Shown here: in pieces, positions 44,596-54,869 of the stretch
How positions within the stretch are numbered: position 1 is the stretch's first letter
Layout of the letters: each line of letters begins with the position of its first letter
NCBI RefSeq assembly: GCF_029784155.1
Contig: NC_073691.1
Span: 130,262,714 to 130,326,713 of the forward strand
DNA length: 64,000 nucleotides
Reading direction: 5' to 3'
From: Uranotaenia lowii
Lineage: Eukaryota; Arthropoda; Insecta; Diptera; Culicidae
Position numbers and translations under genes: made by a program
Notes under the pieces: model-generated
What the model saw: only the letters and a program-made list of their open reading frames with translations
Databases searched by the model: none
Told to the model about the DNA's origin: nothing

Positions 44596-44982
44596 TTATT
44601 TTGGCTCCAGAACCGTTCGAAGCCGCAGATCACCGTGGGAGTTGTAGAACAGCTCGTACCTTTCAGTTGACATCTTAACCCGCAGCTTCCCATTGATTCG
44701 ATTGATTTCGTTGATCAACTGTCGCTGGATCATCTTCGATCGATACCGGCTGACATATTTTCTGCTGGTTTCTCTGTTTAGAAAATATTAAAATTTAGTT
44801 TCGTTGAGAAAAAAAATACATTCAACTTCTTACCTCGTAGTGATTGGAGGTGCGATTGGCCTGGGAGTTTGGACTAAATTTTCCAACCTTCGGAATTGGA
44901 CAATATCCAAAACGTAGTATACTACTGAAATTAGAATACCAATAGCCGAAATAATGTGCGCTACTAGGAAGAATTGGTTCAT
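44596..44982 (-). CDS. Small single-pass membrane protein, two exons, 108 aa, unrecognised
   Basis: Exon 1 (44834-44982) starts MNQFFLVAHIISAIGILISV. It carries one hydrophobic segment (about residues 4-27), then basic and proline-rich sequence (PRPIAPPITTR), and ends at ACGAG|GTAAGA. A 60-base intron has a TTTTCTAAACAG acceptor. Exon 2 (44596-44773) continues in phase with ETSRKYVSRYRSKMIQRQLI and ends LRLRTVLEPK-stop. The ATG context AAAAAATGA is favourable, and a polyadenylation signal lies about 100 bases past the stop. The basic, helix-prone C-terminal half suggests a cytosolic or matrix tail anchored by the N-terminal helix; the compartment is unknown. I recognise no family. Consistent splice signals, phase and codon pattern make a real gene likely. 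Confidence 0.7.
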
Positions 44983-44999
44983 TTTTTAGTTGATTTATT

Positions 45000-45559
45000 T
45001 TTTATTGTGTTTTAATGACCTAAACAGTTTGAAAAGTTTATTCACATGTTAACTGACGTATTCAGTTTAATGTGTGAGTGAAACTCCTGGGTTGCTTATT
45101 TTTTATGTAGGAAATTTTGAGGCAACCGGAGACTCTCATTGATTCTGTAAAAAAACATCATGTTCAAATGCATAAAGTTGGGTTTCTGGAGGCTAGACCT
45201 CCAAATAATAGCTTAGAATGTGAGAAAAAAAAATGTATATTCATATCAATACCATAAAAGTTACTAACTATTTTTCAAGTTTCAACTGGTTCTCATGAAT
45301 TTTGACCATAAAAAAAGGTACTATGATTTGATCAATTTCAGAAGATTATTTGAGAAACCGTAATTTAATTATGTTTTGGGAGTTATTCCTAATTGAAAAA
45401 AAATCCGGGAGGTTAGTGGCTAAGAAGTCAAGTTTTTTGCAACTAGATTCCATATAAAAAATTTGAACTTTATACCAAAACACATATTTACTTGTATAAA
45501 GGCATTGAAAGTTACATATTGGCTGACAATGAGAATCAACTGCCCGCCCAATTACCTTT
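45000..45559. other. No gene seen
   Basis: Upstream flank of the small minus-strand gene, then AT-rich DNA up to the giant inverted repeat. Confidence 0.4.
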
Positions 45560-45724
45560 AGTGAACTTTATGTACTCATTAACGAACTTGAAAGTTGCAA
45601 AAGTGATTAATATGTACGTTGTATGTGACTTGTTTTGCCCAATTCCCATGAGTGAACTATATGTACTCATTAATTAACTTGAAAGTAGCAAAAGTCATTT
45701 ATACGTACGTTGTATGGGACTTAA

Positions 45725-46713
45725 CCCAAGCAACCAAAAGTTCGGATAACATTCCTCTATCAGGTTTAATCAGCTTAATCGAGTATGCTAATACAACTTC
45801 TTTTCAGCTCAATTTTTAAGTAGTTAAACGAACTTTAAAGTTGACAAAAAGTTCGCATAAATCGTCAAACAACTTCTAACCAGCTTCAAAATCCACTTTA
45901 TAAGCAGCATAAAAAATCGAAAAAATTACTCTTCCGCTCCTTCAATTGCCTTCTCAAGTCTGCTATTTTGATTCGTATTAATCAACTATATTTGTTACTA
46001 ACTCACATTACATTTTAAACAATATGTTCTTACCAAGCCTCGAACCCGAGCTCACCGCTTGAAAGTTGAGATCCATACTTGTTGCCCTATATGAACATCA
46101 TGAGTAGGCAACGATTTTACTCGATGTGATGATTTTCTTTAAAACGACTTTCAGGTTCTTTATTTCTACTTAATTCCCACTTTCAAGCTGTTAAAAAGTT
46201 CTTCCGGAACTTAATGTGTACTTCATATAGTTGTTTCCCAAGTAACGATATGTGTTTATTTATGCAAACACGTGTTGAAAAGTAGATTTTAGCCTTTAAA
46301 TCTACTTCAAAGTTTCTATAATACGAAGTTGTTTTTGAATGCCCGTTGGAACTAATTAAAAACTTTCAAGTTCACAAAATAGTACAACAGAGACTTTTTA
46401 CGAACTATTGAGCTGTACAAAAAGACTTGCAACCCTTTGATAGCTACTTGATTTTGAAAAAAATGAGAAGTACGTAACAAGTAGATTGATTTTCTTCATA
46501 CAAACTTTAAAGTTCCCAAAAAGTAGAAACAGAAACCAAAACAGTACTTTAAAGCTTTTTTTGAGTATTGGCTGAACTTGATAAAGAATGAAGTTCCATG
46601 GACCTCGAAAAAGCATTTTGAACAGCAAAAAAGTTCCACAGAACTTTTGTACAGCTATATATGAACTTATTAGTTCGTTCCTTAAGTGATATTCGAACTT
46701 TTGGTTGCTTGGG
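45725..46713. mobile_element. CCCAAGCAACC-family element A, 989 bp
   Basis: The ends CCCAAGCAACCAAAAGTTCG are inverted at both borders over at least 20 bases. The site is GGGACTTAA-element-AAGTCCC. Excising the element and one AA restores the 14-bp palindrome GGGACTTAAGTCCC, and the other arm of the giant repeat has the uninterrupted equivalent GAGACTTAAGTCTC. This fixes the borders and suggests a 2-bp duplication. There is no transposase. Confidence 0.75.
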
Positions 46714-47852
46714 AAGTCCCATAAAGGGCACAAAAGTGCTCTAAACGGGATTTGGTAAGCCACAAAAAGTGCATTGAGGTGCTTTCAAAATCAAATCACC
46801 ACTTTGAGTTTTATTTTCAGTTAGAACAACATCTAAGCGTGGTCTTGTGGTAGCGTGTTCAAGTTTTTTTTTTCAATCAGTAATTGGGTAATTGAGTGAC
46901 CATTCTTATGTCATATATGTAGGAAATGTAGAAAAGAAGCAATTGAGCAATTTGTCAAGTTGTAAAATAGCACAAATATAAAAATAATTGCAAAGCAGAA
47001 TATAATCGGTATTTGAATATCCATTCGTTTGTCAATGTACGCAAATCTTTGCGAAATTTTCAAAAAATATTCAAACTTTTCTTAGCACTTTTTTGAGAAC
47101 TTCTAAACGGGTATACTTATGACTTTCATTTTCATAGTTTCATGTAGCCTAAATAGCCGGAACACGATGGAATATTTAGATAGATGATTATGTGCGCTTC
47201 AAGAATTGACTTTCTGCCAACTTTTCTGAGTTTTGGACCACTGTGCGTCGTATGAAACGTCATCAAGATTCAGCGAAAAAAGGTTTCAAAAGTAAGGAAA
47301 ATAACATTAAAATTTATATTTCACATCCAGAACATGTTGATCAGACCACAAATATGAAGCTGCTGCAAGTTTTTGTTATTTGTGTGTGTTTACATTTTGT
47401 TTCATAACACGTAATGAAAGCTTACGCGATATTTTAATCTGCATAACGATTGTAATCGAAATAAAATGCATCAATTTGTTTTGTGAATAAGTTAATTTTC
47501 ATCGACTTTGATTTTGGATGACATATGCACCATCTATATTTCCTAGAGATTGTCATTCAAATAAACTCAAAACTTTATTTTTGATCGAAGTCATACCCAA
47601 CTCCAAAAAACCAAAAGTCCCATAAAACAGCTACAAAGAAGCTTACTCAATCCCATCATTGATATGAAGTACGTTCTTTGCAGCTCAATATTTAAGTTCA
47701 TATTAGCACTTTTAAGATCCAAGATAAGTCTTAATGATGTTCTAGTAAGCTTCCAACGGCCTTCAGCTTCTAGAAAATCGTAGAATGAGCATAAAATTCT
47801 CTCTCTACCTCAATTGCATCATTGGCATCGGTTCATATCACCCAAGCAACCA

Positions 47853-49797
47853 AAAGTCGCATACTAACTTAAACACGGGATTCCGAAGTTCACATTTGGC
47901 TGCACAAAGGGTTTATGAGATTTCCAGGCGCTCATTGTCACGATAAAATTACACAGAAACTTCCATCGCCTTCTGAAGTTCTAAAGCATAAAAAACGGAA
48001 CTTCAATGCACCTTCTATGCGACATCTTCTTAAAGGCTATCAATGTGCCTGCTTAGCTCTTTCTATGAGCCAATAAGTTCGCACCTGGAACCTTTAGGAG
48101 AATTTCAGAAGATTTGTCAAATATTTCTGACATTTCTGTCATCCGAAAAGGATTGTTTACATTGGCAGAACAATTAAGCCAATAAGTTAATTTTGAGTTT
48201 TTGCTAGCCATTGCAGAAGTGCTGCAAAGTTTTTCCAAGGATCGAAATAACTTTGGAGCCCTCAACCGAGTATCAACGGTCGACTGGCCTGGGTCGGAAA
48301 ACCGCATAAATATTATGGATACAATAAAAGTCAGACTATTGTGTGTATATTTTATTGATGATTGAAAAAGGTGTGATCGGAATGAAAATAAATAAAAATT
48401 ATAATGGGAAAGTTTTTTGTTTCCTATTTAAATCAATCAAAATCGAAAATTCCAATCCAACAATAACCTTTCACACTCTATTTTATCATGTGTTATTTTT
48501 CTCTAACTAGAGAGCTCAAACAACTCTGAAGTTTAAATACAACTTTTAAACAGTAATTGGGCATGAGCTGACATGGTCGAGCGGCTAAAAGTTTTTACCT
48601 AGAGAGCAGCGGATCGAATCTCGAGGCGGTGAGCAGCACTTTGGTTTCGAAAGTAAGTAAACAACAAAAATATACCTGAGGTTGTGTAAACATTAAAGTC
48701 AATGAGAAAATTCCAAATAGACCGACAATCCAGCAGTCTGTCATCTGGGATCGTCAGAGCGATCTGTCATGCGATTTTCTTTGGTGCGTGGAGAGTTTCT
48801 TGATATTCGTTTAAAGACTCTATAGCGTTCTCTATTAGGATATATTGACAGTTTCACACGAACACCACCTTAGCAGGAGGCCTCAGCCCTAACCTCAAAC
48901 CAAGGGAGAACAGAATCAATTTTTGAGAAGGGCGCACGATAAACGCGATTTTGCGGTACTAATATCGACAAATTCGCCCTGTGGAAAAGCGACACACAGA
49001 TGCTCGTGTTTTGATTTTTTTGGATGGTCAGGGCTGCCAAGTGCATTGATATTTGGAAAATGATTATATTTTAAATTGAATTTTTATTGAAAAACGTTTT
49101 CATGAGTACTGAGAATTTGCAACTTTCCCCTAGATTTCTATTAGAATATGAAATTAAACGCAACATTTATCTGAACTGAATAATAACTGTCTGTATCGCA
49201 CACTTAAACGATGTAGCGAATTATGTGAAAATGTTATAAATAATCAGAGCATGCAGGCTATTATTTTCATAGTCAACATCAACGTGGCTTTTATTAATTT
49301 ACTTTTTTTTTGTAACAGTGAATGATTTTGCATTCGTTTAGAAGTTGGAAACAACTCTTTTTACTTTACCGAGCAGAACATGAAAATATATTTCAGATGT
49401 TTTAAATTCACCTTGAAAATTCATTAGCGGAAGATGGCTTATCTTCATCAATTTTATTAGAGACGCCCCGTAATGAATTCAAACTATTAGCTGTTGATTG
49501 TTGAAAAATTTAATCAATTCAGAAATATTATAATTAGTTTAAAAAAAAACAAATACTGATTTTAGTAACGCGCCTAGCATTACTGGTGAGGCCGTCAGCT
49601 CATCAAAGTTTGAGGTTATGGCTGAGGCCAATTTTTCGCCAATACTGGCGCCCGTATATACCCTTATAGCCAATGAAACTAACTTTAAAGTAGCTTTAAT
49701 AACTTAAATTTTTGGCTGATTAGCATTCTCTTCAGACACAAACGAGAGCTGATTAAGCTTCTATAGGCCCTTTTAAAGGGAATTCTGGTTGCTTGGG
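47853..49797. mobile_element. CCCAAGCAACC-family copies, mixed
   Basis: A family terminus opens at about 47853 (CCCAAGCAACCAAAAGTC) and an inverted one closes at 49797. The interior near 49665-49797 matches the family's TTTAAGTTATTAAAGCTACT subterminal sequence on the minus strand. Whether this is one element or two partial copies flanking 48.5-49.6 kb of other DNA is unclear. A degenerate related piece is also seen at about 47590-47840. Confidence 0.5.
48565..48650 (+). repeat. tRNA-Ser/Leu-like SINE head
   Basis: GACATGGTCGAGCGGCTAAA matches the A box and D arm of class II (Ser/Leu) tRNAs. GGATCGAATCTCGAGG about 40 bases later matches a B box with a T-arm-like context. The middle lacks a proper anticodon stem, so it is a tRNA-derived repeat or pseudogene rather than a functional tRNA. 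Confidence 0.45.
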
Positions 49798-49935
49798 CTT
49801 CTCTTGGTTACCCAAGCAACCAAAATTCCCCTAAAAAGGTTTCATAGAAGCGTAATCAGCGCTCATTTCTGTCTGAAGAGAATGCTAGTCAGCCCAAAAT
49901 TTAAGTTATTAAAACTACTTTCATGTTTTTTTAGG
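49665..49935. repeat. Head-to-head family pair forming a long hairpin
   Basis: The minus-strand sequence from 49797 back to about 49665 and the plus-strand sequence from 49811 to about 49935 are the same CCCAAGCAACC family end. They share TGTCTGAAGAGAATGCTA and AAATTTAAGTTATTAAA. They are separated by only 13 bases (49798-49810), giving arms of roughly 125 bases. Confidence 0.7.
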
Positions 49936-50625
49936 TGGCTGCTATCCAGCTTCTAAGATAATGTCAAAAAACTTCTACGCACCAAAAAAAATCCGGTTGA
50001 CAGATTGCTTTGACAACCAGATGACAGATTGCTCTGTTACCGGTCTATCATGGTCTATCTCATTGATATTAATTACATTGTTTTGATTACAAAAGCTACT
50101 TACGTCTAGAGAATTGAACGGCTTCTTTCTAGGTTGCAATGAAACTCACCAGCCTCTCGACCAATCAAGCAAAAGTTCATTGCCACTGTAATAACTACAG
50201 TATTTAAACTTAATTTCATTTGAGATTATTGAATGGGTTGGTCAATAGATTGTACCTCGTTTCGTTCAAAGGACTTTCAGTACATTTAATATAAATAAAA
50301 ACAAAAATTCTCATCATCAAAAATTTATTAAACTATCTTAACATTGATAAGAAAAAATCGAAAATTTCTTGAATTCCATTCGTAAATATCAGTGCTGATA
50401 TAAACAAAAAAAACCACGACAATAAATTGGCAGACATTTTTTAAATGTCACTTAGAAATCTCATAAAGGTTCTTTGAAACACCTAGAAGTATCTTAACGG
50501 TGCGTTAGAAAGTGTGAAGCGAACGTTATCGAACTTCTTGAAAAAAGATGCATTAAAAGCGCTTAGAAGTTCCGTTAACGATAATTTAACATGGTGCCGC
50601 CATGATGCCACGCGCCGGATTACAA
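49811..50625. mobile_element. CCCAAGCAACC-family copy, right part truncated or diverged
   Basis: It shares ordered blocks with 50801-51370: GTCTGAAGAGAATGCTA, CGGTCTATCATGGTC, TTGCAATGAAACTCACCAGC and GCGCTTAGAAGTTCCGTTA. It lacks an obvious right terminus and contains an insertion relative to that copy. It directly precedes the inner edge of the giant repeat's right arm. Confidence 0.6.
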
Positions 50626-50800
50626 ACTCGTCAAATTGCTCAATTGCTTCTTTCCTACATTTCCTACATATATCGCATCAGAATGGTCACTCAAGTATCA
50701 AATTAGTAATTTGAAATAACTTATAGAGAAAAAAAAAACTTGCCCGGCTTGTTGATCGAATCCCGGCCTTCGTGTTGAGAATCGAACACGATACATTGCA

Positions 50801-51370
50801 CCCAAGCAACCAGAATTCCCTTAAAAAGGTTCCATAGAAGCTTAATCAGCTCTCGTTTGTGTCTGAAGAGAATACTAATCAGCCCAATATTTAAGTTCTT
50901 AAAGCTACTTTCAAGTTCGTTTAGGTGTCTGTAGATGATGCTATTTAGCTTCTAAGAGAATGTCAAGAGACTGCCGGTCTATCATGGTCCATCTCATTGG
51001 TTTTAATTATATTGTTTTGATTACGAAAGCTACTTACGCTTATAGAATTAAACCGCTGCTCTATAGGTTGCAATGAAACTCACCAGCCTCTCGGCCAATC
51101 CTGCAATAGTTCATTGCCACTGTAAAAAATAGTATTTAAACTCATTTTATTTGAACTTGCGTATGAGCGATGATAAATGGGTGCCTAGAAGTATCTTAGA
51201 AAGTGCTTAGCACACGCAACCGACCTTCTTGAAAGAAGTGCGTTAAAGGCGCTTAGAAGTTCCGTTATCGGTGTTTTAGCCTTTTGAGTCACCTAAAGCT
51301 CCCTTTTTCAGCCAAATTTGAACTTCGGAGTGCCATCTTTAAGTAAGAAATCGACTTTTGGTTGTTTGTG
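50801..51370. mobile_element. CCCAAGCAACC-family element C, 570 bp
   Basis: The left end CCCAAGCAACCAGAATTCCC and the right end (inverted CACAAACAACCAAAAGTCGA) bound the block, with CA outside each end. It sits inside the tRNA-like module of the giant repeat's right arm; the left arm shows the equivalent sequence without it. Confidence 0.7.
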
Positions 51371-51599
51371 CACAGGACCTCGCCTAGTAAATCCCGTTTT
51401 GAGCACTTTTGTGCCCTATATGAGACTTAAGTCTCTTACAACGTACATATAAATCACTTTTGCAACTTTCAAGTTCATTAATGAGTACATATAGCTCACT
51501 CATGGGAATTGGGGATTTAAGTCACATACAACGTACATATTAATCACTTTTGCAACTTTCAAGTTCATTAATGAGTACATAAAGTTCACTCAAGAGAAT

Positions 51600-52928
51600 C
51601 CCGATGGATATTTTTCCCGTGAATATTGCACTGGATAGAGAATAAGCTCCTCTATTATGTGACAAATTTTCAGAGATGCCGTTTATTTTTTGTTAGAATC
51701 GTGTCTCAACAAGAATCTCATTCATAACAGACTTGTTACACGCTTGTAGCAAATGATGGGACTGCTTAAACAAGAAGATGCATGAAAGTACCCATAGCTC
51801 ATCATACTGATGAGTGCGGATGCTGCTTGTGGGTCATTTAGTTTTCAAATGTTTTTGCCCATATGTATGTTTTAATAGTTTGCGCGAATGCAATGGCGCA
51901 ATCGCTTGCGCTTGCGAATCCGGGTCAGTATCCACTAAATGGCTTGAACTTCCTACGCATAATACCCGTTGTATGTAAGCATGAAGTAGCGCACATAGAA
52001 CGTCATGTTGGCGCATGAGGGTCGGCTTTGATTAATTGCTAGAGTGCGTGTGATGTATGAGAATCTGTTTCATCAACGAATGCAAATGCACCACATTTCG
52101 CAAAAGTATGCTCATGATGATAACGATGGCTTCATTACTACTCGTGGGAAGTTTTGTGGGTAAAATGAATTATTCTGTGTAGAAATAAACTTTGTGACCC
52201 AGACATGTATTTTCATCGAAAATCTTTAAAATAAGTTCAGAGCAGTGTTATTCATGTATTGTTTTAATGATTATTTTCATTAAACATCAAAGTCATAAAG
52301 AGCTTCCTGCCAGTCACGTCCTGATTTCCTAAAAGCATCAACTTCACTCGGGCTCTTCCCATGGCATTGATCCGAACGGCGGCGTGGCGTCCCCGGAATG
52401 GCTCTTCTCCAGAACCATCCCATCATGAAGAAGACACCATCTGTAGGACATTTTACACAGCACAATTCGACTTCCAGCAAATGGAAAGGCAACGACGATG
52501 ACCCATGACTCACTCATCGTTCGTTAGGCCATCGCTTCTAATTCGTTTCTGCAACATTTGCTCGCTATAATTCACGATGATTACGATGTGCTAATTTTTC
52601 CTCTCGAATGTTATAGCCCGACCGACGATTCGGCTGGCCCTTCGAGTGCTTAGCTTAAAATTGTCTGTCACTCATTTTAATTTGCTGCCCGATGCAGGCA
52701 GGCACTGCGTAGTCCTGCTAGATTCTTATCCGGTGATTTTGGTTTCGCCATTAATGTCCGTCCGTTGAGAATCCGTTTAGTTAATCCAAGTTAAAATGAA
52801 TCTTTGAATGAATTTTTGTTTGTGTCATCATAGATAGATAACATACTTTTTCGAGACAACCAATGTAAGAAAGTTCTACACGTTTGGGTATGATGGCCAC
52901 TTTCATACAGTTTTTATGATCTCTAGTA
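51600..52928. other. No gene supported
   Basis: Mixed-composition DNA. A 77-codon minus-strand frame at 52280-52513 has some protein-like character but no splice signal, domain or homology I can name, so it is not called. Confidence 0.4.
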
Positions 52929-53844
52929 AAGGGTGTCCACGATATTGCAACACAAAAAATTGATTCGCAAAATAACTATTAAACTTCATTTTAAAAATTT
53001 TCTCGTATTTTATTTACAGTCCATACGCAAATGCCCGCGCTTTGGCCTTAATCTCGGCTATAAAATTCTGCACAACCTGTGAATCAACCGTTTTTTGCAT
53101 GTAAAACTTTCTTCAGTTTCTCAACTGTCTTCACTACCTTAGGTCGTTTAAGAAGGTGCTGCTTCATAATCATTCGGTTCCGGAAAGCCAAAACTAAGGC
53201 TGGGCTTCAAAAGTTCAAGGTACAAAAAACCCCTGATCGCGACGAGAAGCAGAACAAGTCCGCCAAATCCTGTGCCAGGAAATTGTACTGCTGACGAAAG
53301 TTGAATGCTGCATCATGGAAAACGAAAGATATGTGAAGGCTGACTTCAAAAAAAAAAATCCCCGGTAACCTATTTTTCACGGCCAAGGATAAGATCAGCG
53401 TTTCGGAGCATGTCCGCCCTCAGATGTTGTCCAAATTTGCGAAGAAATTCCTCGTTTGGCGGACTTGTTCTGCTTCTCGTCGCGATCAGGGGCCTTTTGT
53501 ACCTTGAACGTTCGAAGCCCAGCCTTAGTTTTGGCCTTGTTGAACTTGCGATTATGAAGCAGCACCTCCTTAAACGACCCAAGGTTGTGAAGACAGTTGA
53601 AAAACTGAAGAAAGTATGGGTTTACAGGCAAAAAACGGTTGATTCACAGGTTGTGCAGAATTTTATGGCCGGGATTAAGGCCAAGGTGCGAGCACTTGCG
53701 TATGGACTGTAAATAAAATACGAGAAAAACTTCAAAACTAAGTTTGATAGTTATTTTTCAATCCCTGAAAATTTGGTGACAATCGGATAAAAACTCGAGT
53801 TTTGCGAATCAATTTTGTGTGTTGCAATTTCATCGTGGACCCTT
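52929..53844. mobile_element. Foldback derivative of the decayed DD37E family, 916 bp
   Basis: The ends AAGGGTGTCCACGAT and, inverted, AAGGGTCCACGAT match those of 38386-39598. The left stretch 52929-53268 is reverse-complementary to about 53455-53844, apart from indels, so nearly the whole element is a palindrome with a loop of about 185 bases. The same transposase piece (KAKTKAGLQKFKVQK, PDRDEKQNKSAK) is therefore encoded on both strands, at 53186-53275 (+) and 53453-53540 (-). The loop continues the plus-strand transposase frame (VKADF-like, ISVSEHVRPQMLSKF-like). It cannot encode an enzyme. Confidence 0.8.
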
Positions 53845-53849
53845 TTGGA

Positions 53850-54286
53850 AGCCTGTTGTAAGAAATTTGTTAGAGAAAAAGATATATAGGTATTTGTTTT
53901 CTAAACTACGCTACTTGTAAAGTCTAAAATACCATGGAAATTTGTTTTTATAATGATCCCACCCTCATCTCTTTCGATCGAGGAATTGGGTTTATCACTT
54001 CGGTCGGTTTTTCCTGGTAAGTTTTTTTTTTTTCAATAAGCAGTTTAATTAATGAAAAAGTGGGCAATTTATATAATTGAAGCAAAAACTGCACATTGAA
54101 ACGTTAAAATATATTAAAGAAGTATGAACTTTAACATCAAATTATGCAATTCATACAAATAGTTTCGAAAAATAAAAATAAACCTATCATAGCTCTCACA
54201 ACAACAGACAAGAAAAGTAGGACTTTTTTTTTCAAAAGTAGGATAGTAGGACAAAGGATAAAAATTAAGGACATACCCAAGCAACC
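53850..54286. other. No gene seen
   Basis: AT-rich spacer between the foldback element and the next family fragment. Confidence 0.4.
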
Positions 54287-54440
54287 AAAAGTCTCGCTAA
54301 AAAGGTCAAACATAGCTTAATCAGCATAATCTATGTGCTGAAGTTTATTTTATTCAGCTCAAAATTTAAGTTCTTATCGAAACTATGGAGTTCCATTACA
54401 GATTTGAACGGCCTTCTGTTCAGCCCAAAAGTAATCAATT
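54287..54440 (+). mobile_element. CCCAAGCAACC-family terminus, truncated
   Basis: CCCAAGCAACCAAAAGTCTC is followed by CTAAAAAGG, AGCTTAATCAG and AAAATTTAAGTTCTTA in the same order as in the copies near 50 kb. No matching right end was found. Confidence 0.6.
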
Positions 54441-54664
54441 AATCAGCAAAAACCAAAAAAAAAATCCTTCCTCTCTTCTCCTCTTTTTCTTCGATCACCA
54501 CAAAGCTGCTGCCGCCATTTTTATTCCTCCCCTCACCTTAATTCATCTTACTCAATTGTTTTAACTTTGTTCGATACATACCGGCACGCACGCCAGTTCT
54601 GCTACAGATTGGTTTTATTTGCTTACTCAAGCAATCATACAAACTAATGAAAAAAATCAATTCT

Positions 54665-54740
54665 GATACAAGATTTGAACCGCGACCCACCGAGATGATA
54701 ACCAAATACGCTACCACGACGTCACGCCTGGATGTTGCCT
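54665..54740 (-). repeat. tRNA-like SINE piece
   Basis: On the minus strand CGTCGTGGTAGCGTATTTGG (A-box-like) is followed about 25 bases later by GGTTCAAATC, a perfect B-box-type sequence. The anticodon arm does not fold properly. It is probably a tRNA-derived SINE remnant. Confidence 0.45.
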
Positions 54741-54869
54741 TACCAGCTAAAACTCGAATAGTACTAAGCTTCCCTAGAATACCTGCAAGGGCATCCAGTG
54801 GCCAGCAGCGAAGACGCATGTTAATTATTACTCAGAGACATTACGAAACGGCATATAAATCAAACATCC

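Larger units (their letters stand above)
45560..51590. mobile_element. Giant inverted-repeat composite element, about 6 kb
   Basis: The left arm (45560-45724 continued at 46714-46975) is mirrored by the right arm (51590-51371 continued at 50800-50625). Each arm holds two 91-bp tandem units (AACTTGAAAGTTGCAAAAGT, GTACGTTGTATG), then GGGCACAAAAGTGCTC and AACGGGATTT. A tRNA-like module and GAGTGACCATTC follow, with AATTGAGCAATTTG innermost. Each arm is split by a member of another TIR family (45725-46713 and 50801-51370). The 3.6-kb middle contains more members of that family and a separate tRNA-like piece, and no gene I can identify. No outer target duplication was located. Confidence 0.7.

Noticed and set aside
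52280..52513. 77-codon minus-strand frame with tryptophan-rich segment
   Set aside because: Some protein-like look but no recognisable family, start context or neighbouring exon; kept only as a note.
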